Source of the DNA: Undibacterium hunanense | GTDB taxonomy: Bacteria; Pseudomonadota; Gammaproteobacteria; Burkholderiales; Burkholderiaceae_D | NCBI RefSeq assembly: GCF_014284335.1 | Contig: NZ_JACOGF010000001.1 | Coordinates: 372,001-436,000, forward strand | Length of the DNA: 64,000 nucleotides | Direction of reading: 5' to 3' | Translations under genes and position numbers: made by a program | Shown: one piece after another, positions 47,479 to 56,406 of the stretch | Layout: the number at the start of each line of letters is the position of its first letter | How positions within the stretch are numbered: the stretch's first letter is position 1 | Notes under the pieces: generated by a model | What the model saw: only the letters and a program-made list of their open reading frames with translations | Databases searched by the model: none | What the model was told of the DNA's origin: nothing

Positions 47479-48645
47479 ATGACGACTATTGCCCGCTTCG
47501 TTCCCAAATCCAAACTGCCCGAAGTGGGCACCACCATCTTCACCGTGATGTCTGCACTGGCGGCTGAAAAAAAGGCAGTCAATCTGGGCCAGGGCTTTCC
47601 TGACTTTGCCTGCGACCCGGCATTGCCGGCAACAGTAGCCGCCGCCATGGCAGCAGACTTTAATCAATACCCGCCAATGACGGGTATGCCGCAGTTGCGC
47701 GAACAGATTGCCCGCAAGATTCTGGATGTATACGGGCACGACTATGATGCAAACAGCGAAATCACTGTCACAGCCGGTGCCACCCAGGGTATTTTGACGA
47801 TATTGCTGGCCAGCGTACATGCCGGTGACGAAGTCATTGTCATCGAACCGGCCTACGACAGCTATGTGCCCTCGATCAGGCTGGCTGGCGGCATTCCGGT
47901 TTTTGTCAGCATGGAACTGGATGAAAATGGTTACAGCATCCCCTGGGACAAGGTAAAGGCGGCGATCAGCAGTAAAACCCGCCTCATCATGCTGAATTCA
48001 CCGCACAACCCGACCGGCAGCGTGCTCAATGCGGACGATATCGCCGCACTGACAGACATCGTGCGCGATACCAATGTTTTGATTGCTTCAGATGAAGTGT
48101 ATGAACACATGGTATATGACGGGCAGCGTCATGAATCCCTGTCACGCTACCCTGAACTGGCTGCCCGCAGCTATATCATTTCCAGTTTTGGTAAAACTTA
48201 TCATGTCACGGGCTGGAAGATAGGCTATGTCGCCGCCCCGGCTGCGCTGATGGCAGAATTTCGCAAGGTGCATCAGTACAATGTATTCAGTGTGAATACG
48301 CCGATGCAGGTAGGCCTAGCGCAGTACATGGGCAACCCTGCACCCTATCTGGAATTATCGGCGTTCTACCAGAAAAAACGCGACCTGTTTCGTGCCGGCC
48401 TGGCAAACAGCAGCTTGCGCCTGCTGCCTTGTGCGGGCACTTATTTCCAAAGCGTCGATTATTCGGCTGTATCGGACATGCCGGAACTGGATTTTGCCCG
48501 CTGGCTGACTACCGAAATCGGCGTAGCTGCCATCCCGGTCTCAGCGTTTTATCAGCAGAGCAAGGAATCCGGCATCGTGCGCTTTTGCTTCGCCAAGCAA
48601 GACGCCACACTGCAAAATGCCCTGCAACGCTTGCAAAAGCTCTAA
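47479..48645 (+). CDS. PLP-dependent aminotransferase (methionine/aromatic type, class I)
   Basis: This 388-residue aminotransferase resembles YbdL-type methionine aminotransferases and kynurenine aminotransferase-like enzymes. The PLP Lys lies in SSFGKTYHVTGWKIGY near residue 240. NSPHNPTGSVL is near residue 174 and NLGQGFPDF near 35. It follows upp by 32 bp and is probably read with it. The family is clear, but substrate preference is not. Confidence 0.92.
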   Translation: MTTIARFVPKSKLPEVGTTIFTVMSALAAEKKAVNLGQGFPDFACDPALPATVAAAMAADFNQYPPMTGMPQLREQIARKILDVYGHDYDANSEITVTAGATQGILTILLASVHAGDEVIVIEPAYDSYVPSIRLAGGIPVFVSMELDENGYSIPWDKVKAAISSKTRLIMLNSPHNPTGSVLNADDIAALTDIVRDTNVLIASDEVYEHMVYDGQRHESLSRYPELAARSYIISSFGKTYHVTGWKIGYVAAPAALMAEFRKVHQYNVFSVNTPMQVGLAQYMGNPAPYLELSAFYQKKRDLFRAGLANSSLRLLPCAGTYFQSVDYSAVSDMPELDFARWLTTEIGVAAIPVSAFYQQSKESGIVRFCFAKQDATLQNALQRLQKL

Positions 48646-48813
48646 AACCTGCTCACGATCATACTGCGCGGGCGCAATCAGAGACCACGCGGGGCTCATG
48701 CGCTGCTCAAAATGCTCATGTACTAGTGTACATTCCGCTTTTTGCGCTGCGCTTAGTTACCCTTACCCAGCTGATCCCGTTGACGCGGGCTCGCTACAGA
48801 CCGTGAACAGGTT
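48646..48813. repeat. Palindromic repeat element (REP/MITE-like)
   Basis: Terminal arms AACCTGCTCACGATC (48646-48660) and GACCGTGAACAGGTT (48799-48813) are imperfect complements. Between them is a second long hairpin centred at ~48724 (GCGCTGCTCAAAATGCTC arm, ATGTAC-TAG-TGTACAT core, CCGCTTTTTGCGCTGCGC arm). It fills the gap between the aminotransferase stop and the convergent DUF3999 gene, probably also acting as a terminator. Confidence 0.6.
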
Positions 48814-48882
48814 CTAAATCAATGCAGAGAAATGGAAACCGGACAAGACAGCTCCATTGTGATCAGGGGCTACGCACTTGTT

Positions 48883-50391
48883 TTACTTGTCTTGTTGCTT
48901 ATCATCTGTCATTTCGTCCTTCTTGACAGACATGCTTTTTAGCAGGGACCAGACCATCGCTCCCAAAATCGCAAGGCCAGCAGCCAGTGCTGCCCATAGC
49001 CAGGGTTTGTGCTCTTTGGCGGGCGCTGTGGCTACTGTCGGTGCAGATTTTTCAGTTTCAACAAGGATGGGTGGGCTGGCGATTTCTACGCTGGCGTCGT
49101 CTGCCTTGATCAATTCAGCTGCTTTCAGGTTTGGCATCAGGGTATGCAAGGGCAAGGCTGCGCCGTCTTTTGCTTCCACACCCCATTCAAGTATGTACGG
49201 GCCCTTGCCCCGTGCCAAAAATACCAGGCTGCGCGGCAGACTGGCGATCTGTATTCCAGGTGGTGGCTTACCCAAAGAACTGACCGGGCCTGTAGTCTGC
49301 AGTCGCAAGCCTTTATAACTTGCACCATCCAGCAGCAGGTCTGGCGATTTAGCCTCTCCATTTGGCAGACTCAGGCGGTACGCCAGGGTTTCGTTGAGCC
49401 AGACCTCACGATCCGTCTGCTGCGCTGTCACCTGTTTATGATGCCGCAATACATGCAAGGGATAGAGTGGATTATGGTGGTGTCGATATGAAACCGTGTT
49501 CTGGGCTGGCGGTAGCTGCCCCAGTACGCTCACCGTTGCCAGGGTATTCGGCTCACTCAATTGCAAACGCAAACTATCTATGGGTGTTTTTTCCGGCAGC
49601 GGATAATCACAATAGGTATTGCTGCAGGCTTTGGGCTGTATCAGTACACTCCATTGCAAAGGCGGCGGTGTATAGCTTTGCTGCTGGCTATCCACAGTCA
49701 CACCAAGCAATTCTGGCGCTTGTTCCGCATCACGCCAGCGCAGGCGCAAATAACGTGCAGTTGCATGGTGCAGGCTGATTTCCAGTTTCTGCACCGAGGC
49801 ATTTTGGTGCTGTAACTGTATGACCTGTTCATCGGCACTGATCAAACGCCAGTTCTTCAAATCATCACTGGCTTCCAGGCTGAAGCCAAACAGGCCATTA
49901 ACTTGCGCAGCCAGTTCCAGTCTGGTTTGCAGCAATTGCCCCTTGCTTTGGCTGACATCAAGAATCCAGGCGGGGACCGTTTTTTTCCTGTCCGTCTTCC
50001 ACTCAGACAATTGAGTGAGCGAACCATCCGGATTTTGCCGGAAGCTGCCAGCAGTGTTGACAGTAAGACTTTGTTCGGCCGGCAGCGGAAACAGTGCCAC
50101 CTTGGTACTACGCAATTCTGCAGTTTCGGTTTCGGTATCGACCCAGGCAAAAGACAGTAAATCCCCTGCCGCATTTCGTACCCGCACATCATGTAAATCT
50201 GGGTGCACGCTACCGGGGTAAATACCCACAGGCAAATTCAAGCGATAGTAAGGGCCATTACCCTGAGTAGTAATGACCGTTTGCTGCACACCAACCGTCG
50301 CGGCAAAACCTGGCGACATGGGCAACACGGTTAGCAACAGACAACTTGCAAGCAGCACCGCTCTAATCTTCATTGTGCGTCCATTGTTCAT
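48883..50391 (-). CDS. DUF3999 family exported protein
   Basis: This 502-residue protein has a signal peptide (IRAVLLASCLLLTVLPMSPGFAA), a large beta-rich periplasmic domain and a C-terminal membrane helix (LWAALAAGLAILGAMVWSLL, residues ~466-485) with a short charged cytoplasmic tail. Such DUF3999 proteins are normally encoded next to a DUF2339 membrane protein, as here; the two genes overlap by 4 bp. Function unknown, but envelope-related. Confidence 0.83.
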   Translation of the reverse strand: MNNGRTMKIRAVLLASCLLLTVLPMSPGFAATVGVQQTVITTQGNGPYYRLNLPVGIYPGSVHPDLHDVRVRNAAGDLLSFAWVDTETETAELRSTKVALFPLPAEQSLTVNTAGSFRQNPDGSLTQLSEWKTDRKKTVPAWILDVSQSKGQLLQTRLELAAQVNGLFGFSLEASDDLKNWRLISADEQVIQLQHQNASVQKLEISLHHATARYLRLRWRDAEQAPELLGVTVDSQQQSYTPPPLQWSVLIQPKACSNTYCDYPLPEKTPIDSLRLQLSEPNTLATVSVLGQLPPAQNTVSYRHHHNPLYPLHVLRHHKQVTAQQTDREVWLNETLAYRLSLPNGEAKSPDLLLDGASYKGLRLQTTGPVSSLGKPPPGIQIASLPRSLVFLARGKGPYILEWGVEAKDGAALPLHTLMPNLKAAELIKADDASVEIASPPILVETEKSAPTVATAPAKEHKPWLWAALAAGLAILGAMVWSLLKSMSVKKDEMTDDKQQDK

Positions 50392-53300
50392 ATGCGGTCC
50401 TGACGGGATTCGGTTTCATCCTCAGAACCAATCACGACAGTTTTTGGTTTGACAGGCACTGGCGCAAAATACCCGACAAGCAGCAGCAGAATACCCACAC
50501 CGATGAAGGAGACAATGCGATACAGGCCGCCACGATCTGCCAGTTCGATCAGGAACAGTTTCACCACCACCACGCCCAGCAAGCTCGCACCTGCTATCCA
50601 GATGCCACGTGACATGCGACGATTGCCAAACAGCATGACCGCCACAGCACACACGGCCCAGGTAATTGATACGGCTGCCTGGCTCAGGCGGGATGCAAAC
50701 AGGGCATCCGCATCCCAGGCGACACCGGCAAAATGGTGACAGCTACGCAAGACCATGCCCGTCAACAAGGCCAGCGCAGTTGCTGCTGCCACTACGCTGG
50801 ATATCTGCAAGCCGCCGGTTTTAACCGATGCCGACGGTAAAGCGCGCCACCAGTGCAGCAAGGCCAGCAGCACCAGCCACTGCCCCAGTTCCAGCGGATT
50901 CAGCAAGGGCAGGTAAGGCAAGGGGCTGGCATCACCGGCGCTGAAGGCATTGGTCAGCCAGCACCAGCCCAGCAAATACAGCGCAACCGGCGCACAAGCC
51001 AGTTCCAGATAGGCGCGACGGTAGGTATTCAGCGGCCAGATGATTGCCAGCACGCGTGAACCGATAAACCAGAAAACCAGGGCAGGCACCAGTATCCAGC
51101 CCAGCAAAGGCCAGCTCGACCAGGCATCTGCCAGCGGTTCAAAGCGCAACTGCCCTTCCCTTGCTGCCAACAGCAGGAAGAACCAGAAGCCGACGATATG
51201 CGTCAAACTCAGCAGACGCGGCCAGCCTGCCAGCCACACCTGCTGCCATTTCAGCGCCCGTAAATGCCAGGCCAGGGCCAGTGACCACAACAGCCAGCCA
51301 AAATGCGCCGATGGCAAATAGGCTGTTTGCGAGCCCCACACACCGATCAAGGCACTGAATATCAACAAAGGCAAAAAGACGATAGCCGCGCCGCCCATGG
51401 CAGGCCAGCGCCGCCATTTGGCAAGCGCTATCATCAACACAGAGCTGAGGATGGAAATAGTCACTGCTACCGTCGCAGCAAAGGCCGACTGCCCATTATG
51501 TTGCAGCACATCCATGCTTTCAGGGAACCATGCCGACAGCCACCATCCCAGCCCCCAGACAACCGGCAACACGGTTGCCAGCTTGCTGCTACACCAGGGA
51601 TTCAGCCATATTGCAGCAACAGGACGTGCGGCTATACCATTGGAAGCACTGGCACTGACATTTCCCAGTTCCAGTAAGACTTGGCGCATCCTGGCTGCCT
51701 CGGCACGTATGCGATCGGCACTGAACCAGGCAGAGACAGCCAGCGACAAAGGAGTCAGGAAGCCCAGATGAGCAAATGGATTGCCATGATAATAATCTAT
51801 CTCGATACCATACAATAAAGCAGAAATAACTTGCAGAGTCGCAGCCAGACCAGCCAGCGCTGTATGCGACATGCGCAAGCCTGCCCATAGCAGCAGGCAG
51901 GATGTCAGCGGCCAGATCAGTGCAGCCTGATGCAGGTCCAGCGCAAACAACATCGCCAGATGCAACAAGGCACAGCCACTGACCACCGCCAGATTATTTA
52001 CATACGACCAGGCTGGCGGCTTGCCCTGCTCTTGGGCTTTTTGCCTGGTTTCGCGCATCGCACGTCCGGCGGTAAACAAAATACTGGCCGCAATGATCAG
52101 GGCTGCCAGCATGCCATGCCAGCCATCAGCCAGCGCTGCCTTGCTATTGGTGACATTGGCAGCATTGGTAACATTGGCTGCCGTTGCCACGTGCAGCGTG
52201 AACAGGAAAGTCACCAGCGCCGTCGCCTGCAAGGCCGCCGCTACCGGTGCAAAGACTTGCAAGCCAAAACGTCGCGCCACTGCCGATACCAGCAAAGCCA
52301 ACACTGCCAGTGCTGCCGCTGCATACTGCGGCACCAGCAACATCCACGGCAACAGGGCAATTGCCGCCACACCCAGCCAGGGCAGGAATCGGTTTGGTAC
52401 GTCTTCCCAGCTTGAAACGACCTTGCTGTCGGCACGTCTGTGCAAATTCCAGACCACGAACACGCTGACGGCAAGCAGCACCGGCCCCAGCCATGGCCCC
52501 TGCCACAAAGGCCCGGTCAGGTCAGGATTCAGGTAAATGCCATTCAGCAGCTTGTAGCTGGCCCCAGCCAGCACCACATAGGCAAATGCCCGGGCATAGG
52601 GTCTTTGCTGACGCAAGCCCAGCCAGTACATGCCTGCCCCCTCTACCGCCCAGGCAGCACCAGTCCAGGTACCTTCCAACCCCAGCGGAATCGCCAGCGT
52701 GCCAAAAATGGCCGCCACAATGACATAGGCCTCGGCCAGCAAGGCCAGGCCCTGCTTTTGTCTGGAAAACACAAATCTGGCCAGCAACAGATAAAAGAAG
52801 CCCACGGCCAACGCAGAAAATGCGGCGCCGTATTCGGTATGCTTGACCAGTATGTACTGCATGCCGAATGCCGTGACCGGGTTACCAAACACCAGTGCGC
52901 TATCGACACGCCCCACCCGCTTCAGGGTTGCCAGTGGTCCTTCCTGGTTTTCTGCCTCCTTCAGCGTGCGTCGCGCAAACAGCAAGCCGATCAGGGCAAA
53001 CAGAACAAAGAAGAACACCAGGAAAGGCTGCACCAGCCCATATTGACTGTCTGTATAGAACTTGTCTGCCCAGCCCAGCGCCAGGGTAAAGGTACCGACA
53101 AAACCGATCAGATTAAGAATGCGCCAGGCATTAAACCAGGCCACCAGGAAAATACCCATATCCAGCACCGCCAGATAGGTAAACAAGCCCAGCGGCCGGT
53201 TTTCGCCAGTTGAGGTCAGCACCGGTGTCACGAAACCTTCCAGCGCAGCGACGATGGCCAGCATGGGTGCCTTTTGCAAAACGGCCAGAGCAGCACTCAA

Positions 53301-54374
53301 TACCGACACCGCAAACATGAAGCCAAAGCCTGCTTCCGGGCTTACCAGCGCATGCATTTTCATCGCAGACAGGGTCGTCAGATAAAACACCCCTATCGCC
53401 ATACCCTGCAATATCAGCGCATAATCGCGCCGCTTGTTACGCAGTAGCCATCCAAGGCTCAACAAAACCACGCCAACCAGCGCTACGCCGGCATAACGCA
53501 ATTCAACCGGGACCGTGACCCGCTCTGCCGTATAACGCAGCAAGAAAGCCAGGCCCAGGAACAGGATCAGCACACCGGCCTTGACCAGGGTATTGCCACC
53601 GAAAATCAGATTGGCAATCGGTGCAGGCAAACTTTCTCGAAAGCTTTTGGGTGGCGGTGGCGGAGGTCGTTTTGCCACCGCAGGCTTGACTGGAGTTGGT
53701 GGACCTGATGGCACTGGTGGGACGGATAACACAGGCAGCACAACTGGTGTCGATGCAATTGCTGCCGGCGTGGCAGAAGCTAGCGGCACAGGCATTGCGG
53801 GCACTTGTACGTCAGAACTTACCGCAGCCTCACTCTTGTCATTGCTGACTGGCACGGTAGCACTGGCATCTTTGCCGGTGATGGTCGCAGCCATTGCCGG
53901 TGCCGGTTCAAATGTCAGGCCGTCGTCGATGGATAAGCTGTCTTCAGCCATAGGTATGGGTGGTGGCACAGCGGCAACTGGCTGCGCTATCGCCATACCG
54001 GTATCTGTGGGACGGATGGCTGCCGCTGCAATTGCGGACGCTTTTTCCGGCATTTCCGCAGCAGGCTCGCTGCCTGCCGCAATTGCACCTGATGTACCGG
54101 CTTTCAGGCTAGCCAGTTCACGTTCCAGATTTTGCAGGCGATTTTCCATCGCAGCCATTTTCCTGCGCATCTCTGTCAGGGGGTCTTCTGGTTTGGCTTG
54201 TCCCGGTTTCGCCTGCGCATTGTCACTTGCGCTCCATGGTTTAGGCGTTTTTGTGCGGGAACTGCTTAGCATCTGGCCGACAAAGCCACCCAATACGGCA
54301 AACAGCAGCATGGCGGGGCCAGACCCCGTTGCCACACCGATGATAAAACCGACGATTCCACCGACAAACCACAT
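50388..54374 (-). CDS. DUF2339 family polytopic membrane protein
   Basis: This 1328-residue protein has a first membrane hairpin (WFVGGIVGFIIGVATG), a cytoplasmic coiled coil near residue 75 (MRRKMAAMENRLQNLERELAS) and a Pro/Ala/Val-rich spacer. From about residue 255 about 30 transmembrane helices follow to the C-terminus. The first helices start with PAPIANLIFGGNTLVKAGVL, a typical DUF2339 motif. The role is unknown. Coupling with the DUF3999 gene (4 bp overlap) indicates a joint membrane complex. Confidence 0.87.
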   Translation of the reverse strand: MWFVGGIVGFIIGVATGSGPAMLLFAVLGGFVGQMLSSSRTKTPKPWSASDNAQAKPGQAKPEDPLTEMRRKMAAMENRLQNLERELASLKAGTSGAIAAGSEPAAEMPEKASAIAAAAIRPTDTGMAIAQPVAAVPPPIPMAEDSLSIDDGLTFEPAPAMAATITGKDASATVPVSNDKSEAAVSSDVQVPAMPVPLASATPAAIASTPVVLPVLSVPPVPSGPPTPVKPAVAKRPPPPPPKSFRESLPAPIANLIFGGNTLVKAGVLILFLGLAFLLRYTAERVTVPVELRYAGVALVGVVLLSLGWLLRNKRRDYALILQGMAIGVFYLTTLSAMKMHALVSPEAGFGFMFAVSVLSAALAVLQKAPMLAIVAALEGFVTPVLTSTGENRPLGLFTYLAVLDMGIFLVAWFNAWRILNLIGFVGTFTLALGWADKFYTDSQYGLVQPFLVFFFVLFALIGLLFARRTLKEAENQEGPLATLKRVGRVDSALVFGNPVTAFGMQYILVKHTEYGAAFSALAVGFFYLLLARFVFSRQKQGLALLAEAYVIVAAIFGTLAIPLGLEGTWTGAAWAVEGAGMYWLGLRQQRPYARAFAYVVLAGASYKLLNGIYLNPDLTGPLWQGPWLGPVLLAVSVFVVWNLHRRADSKVVSSWEDVPNRFLPWLGVAAIALLPWMLLVPQYAAAALAVLALLVSAVARRFGLQVFAPVAAALQATALVTFLFTLHVATAANVTNAANVTNSKAALADGWHGMLAALIIAASILFTAGRAMRETRQKAQEQGKPPAWSYVNNLAVVSGCALLHLAMLFALDLHQAALIWPLTSCLLLWAGLRMSHTALAGLAATLQVISALLYGIEIDYYHGNPFAHLGFLTPLSLAVSAWFSADRIRAEAARMRQVLLELGNVSASASNGIAARPVAAIWLNPWCSSKLATVLPVVWGLGWWLSAWFPESMDVLQHNGQSAFAATVAVTISILSSVLMIALAKWRRWPAMGGAAIVFLPLLIFSALIGVWGSQTAYLPSAHFGWLLWSLALAWHLRALKWQQVWLAGWPRLLSLTHIVGFWFFLLLAAREGQLRFEPLADAWSSWPLLGWILVPALVFWFIGSRVLAIIWPLNTYRRAYLELACAPVALYLLGWCWLTNAFSAGDASPLPYLPLLNPLELGQWLVLLALLHWWRALPSASVKTGGLQISSVVAAATALALLTGMVLRSCHHFAGVAWDADALFASRLSQAAVSITWAVCAVAVMLFGNRRMSRGIWIAGASLLGVVVVKLFLIELADRGGLYRIVSFIGVGILLLLVGYFAPVPVKPKTVVIGSEDETESRQDRI

Positions 54375-54743
54375 AGTATTCCCTTAGTTCTTCTGCGCTT
54401 TTAGCGCCATCGCCAGACTGTAAGGAAAATTCAAAAAACTTGCAATACTTGCACTTCAGGTGCAATCGTGGTTCCTTGATTTATTTTGCGCATGCAATTG
54501 GTGATTTCAATAGCAAAACACCTGAAGAATGGATGCCTGACGGCGACTGGGCATGTAGAAAAAGTGAATGAAATGCATTACAACTACTTACAAAATTCCA
54601 GGGCAAATTCATCTGATTTCCCACTGAATTCTCACTGAAGCGGCACTTGCGTGCCTGATGTGCATCAGCCCCGAACATGTCGGGGCTGATTAGATTTCAA
54701 GCAACAGGCCGGCTGCGATAAAGCAGCGGGCGTACTCATGGTT
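54375..54743. other. Gene-free stretch upstream of the DUF2339 gene
   Basis: This 369 bp region lies between the DUF2339 start and the end of the zapE-linked gene. It has no credible ORF. A perfect 11-base hairpin at 54664-54690 is annotated separately. Confidence 0.5.
54664..54690. terminator. Perfect 11-bp hairpin downstream of the zapE operon
   Basis: ATCAGCCCCGA and TCGGGGCTGAT pair around ACATG. There is no T-run on the minus strand (only a short TAGATTT on the plus strand), so it would be an atypical terminator for the zapE unit. It lies 54 bp past the stop at 54744. Confidence 0.5.
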
Positions 54744-55151
54744 TCAAGGTTTTGCCTGCTTTTGCAGCAACTCCTGATCCAGTTGTTCTATGTGCAATTT
54801 ACGTTGCAGGGCTTTGGCTTCCAGCGAAATTCTTTGCAGGACGACGATATATTGCCGACGCTGCTGCTTGGTATCATCCAGGCAGTCATTCACAAAAAAT
54901 TTGTTGTGACATGCCTTTTCAGCCTGCTCATACCAACTTTGCAAACGCTGTTGTGCCGCCGTGGCTTCTTTCAGGGCGACATCAGCCGTCGTACCAGTGG
55001 TGATACTGCCTGGCGCATATTTTTGATCGAGCGCTGCCGTCAATCCGACAATCGCAGACAATTCATTGCTGTCCGGGACAGCCGCTGCTGGACTGCTCAG
55101 TGCCAGCTGGAGCAATACGGCAACACAGATAGTCAGGAAGTTTTTAATCAA
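54744..55151 (-). CDS. Small exported Cys-pair protein linked to zapE
   Basis: This 135-residue protein has a signal peptide (MIKNFLTICVAVLLQLALSS, cleaved near AAA-VP) and a helical mature part with two Cys (KACHNKFFVNDCLDD) likely to form a disulfide. A coiled C-terminus follows. The start is TTG at 55151, which overlaps the zapE stop (TTGA), with GGAG 8 bases before. Unknown function; co-translation with zapE suggests a link with the cell envelope or division. Confidence 0.72.
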   Translation of the reverse strand: MIKNFLTICVAVLLQLALSSPAAAVPDSNELSAIVGLTAALDQKYAPGSITTGTTADVALKEATAAQQRLQSWYEQAEKACHNKFFVNDCLDDTKQQRRQYIVVLQRISLEAKALQRKLHIEQLDQELLQKQAKP

Positions 55152-56245
55152 GTGATACTCTCCGCAAGTTGGCGCTGATCGGCATCCATGTATTCCTTGG
55201 ACTGCATCTCTATGATACGTGAAACGGTTCTGTGAAATTCATTCGACAGGGTACCGTTGGTATAAAGTTCCTCGGGTATCACTTCTGCCGACATGATGAG
55301 CTTCACTTTGTTATCGTAAAACACGTCGATCAGCCAGGTAAAACGACGCGCCTCGGACGACATGGCGGCCGACATGCGCGGGATGGAAGACAAGATGACC
55401 GTATGAAAGCGGCTGGCGATTTCAAGATAATCATTCTGTGACCGTGGTCCGCCACACAGGGTAGCAAAATCAAACCAGATGACACTGCCGGCACGTCGTA
55501 GCGATTTCAGGTTACGCCCTTCAATATCAACGCGTGGATCTTCATCATTGGTTTCTGCAATACGGGCAAATGCATCGCGCAAGGAACGGTCGGTTGTAGC
55601 GTTCAGCGGCGTCAGGTAAGCCTGCACCTGTTCCATGGCGCGCTTGCGGTAATCATTGCCGGAATCCACATTCAGGACATCCAGTTTTTCTTTCAGCAAG
55701 GCAATCGTGGGCAACATACGGTCGCGGTGCAGGCCTTCAGGGTACAGGGTATCTGGCTGGTAATTGGAGGTCATGACAAATGACACGCCATTGTCGAACA
55801 GGGCTTTCAACAGGTTGTACAGCAGCATGGCATCGGCAACATCCGACACATGAAATTCGTCAAAACAAATCAGCCGGTATTTCTTGGCGATCCTGCGCGC
55901 CACTTCATCCAGGGGGTCGGCGACGCCTTTCATTTCATCCAGCTGGCGATGCACGCCACGCATGAATTCATGGAAATGCAGGCGGGTTTTGCGCACCACT
56001 GGAACAACCGAAAAAAAACTGTCCATCAGGAAGGATTTACCACGGCCAACGCCACCCCACATGTAGACGCCACGCGGCACTTCCGGACGGGTGATGAGAC
56101 GGGTAAATTTATTCGCGCGCTTGCCTTTGTATTCCACCCATTCATCATAGGCAGTCTGCAGGCGGTCTACTGCGCGTCTTTGTGCTTCATCAGCCTGAAA
56201 ACCACGCTGACTCAATGCATCCTGATAAAACTCTATGACATTCAT
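55148..56245 (-). CDS. zapE: Cell division protein ZapE (AFG1-type ATPase)
   Basis: This 365-residue AFG1/ZapE P-loop ATPase binds FtsZ at constriction in E. coli. Walker A is GGVGRGKSFLMD near residue 65, Walker B LICFDEFHVSD near 130. The family motif GVYMWGGVGRG precedes Walker A and RFTWLIDVFYD is C-terminal. It follows the lpdA-odh block after two hairpins (56333-56391). Confidence 0.93.
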   Translation of the reverse strand: MNVIEFYQDALSQRGFQADEAQRRAVDRLQTAYDEWVEYKGKRANKFTRLITRPEVPRGVYMWGGVGRGKSFLMDSFFSVVPVVRKTRLHFHEFMRGVHRQLDEMKGVADPLDEVARRIAKKYRLICFDEFHVSDVADAMLLYNLLKALFDNGVSFVMTSNYQPDTLYPEGLHRDRMLPTIALLKEKLDVLNVDSGNDYRKRAMEQVQAYLTPLNATTDRSLRDAFARIAETNDEDPRVDIEGRNLKSLRRAGSVIWFDFATLCGGPRSQNDYLEIASRFHTVILSSIPRMSAAMSSEARRFTWLIDVFYDNKVKLIMSAEVIPEELYTNGTLSNEFHRTVSRIIEMQSKEYMDADQRQLAESIT

Positions 56246-56332
56246 GAGGGAAAATAGGTCTTTGCTGCATTAGCTGCCATCTGGCAGTCTGGTGAAACTA
56301 CTATACGCCCGCCCCTGTCAAACCGGGTCCGG

Positions 56333-56391
56333 GCGCACAGCAGTGCGCTGTCATCAGAGGTGCCGAGGCCATGCCTCTTGCGCCTCTGATG
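56333..56391. repeat. Two adjacent strong hairpins between lpdA and zapE
   Basis: Hairpin 1 is GCGCAC-AGCA-GTGCGC (56333-56348). Hairpin 2 has arms CATCAGAGG (56352-56360) and CCTCTGATG (56383-56391), with an inner GAGGC/GCCTC stem. They lie just past the lpdA stop at 56407, without a U-run on the minus strand. They could stop transcription partially, protect the odh mRNA end, or be a REP-type element. Confidence 0.6.
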
Positions 56392-56406
56392 GCAGACGAA
56401 GAACGA

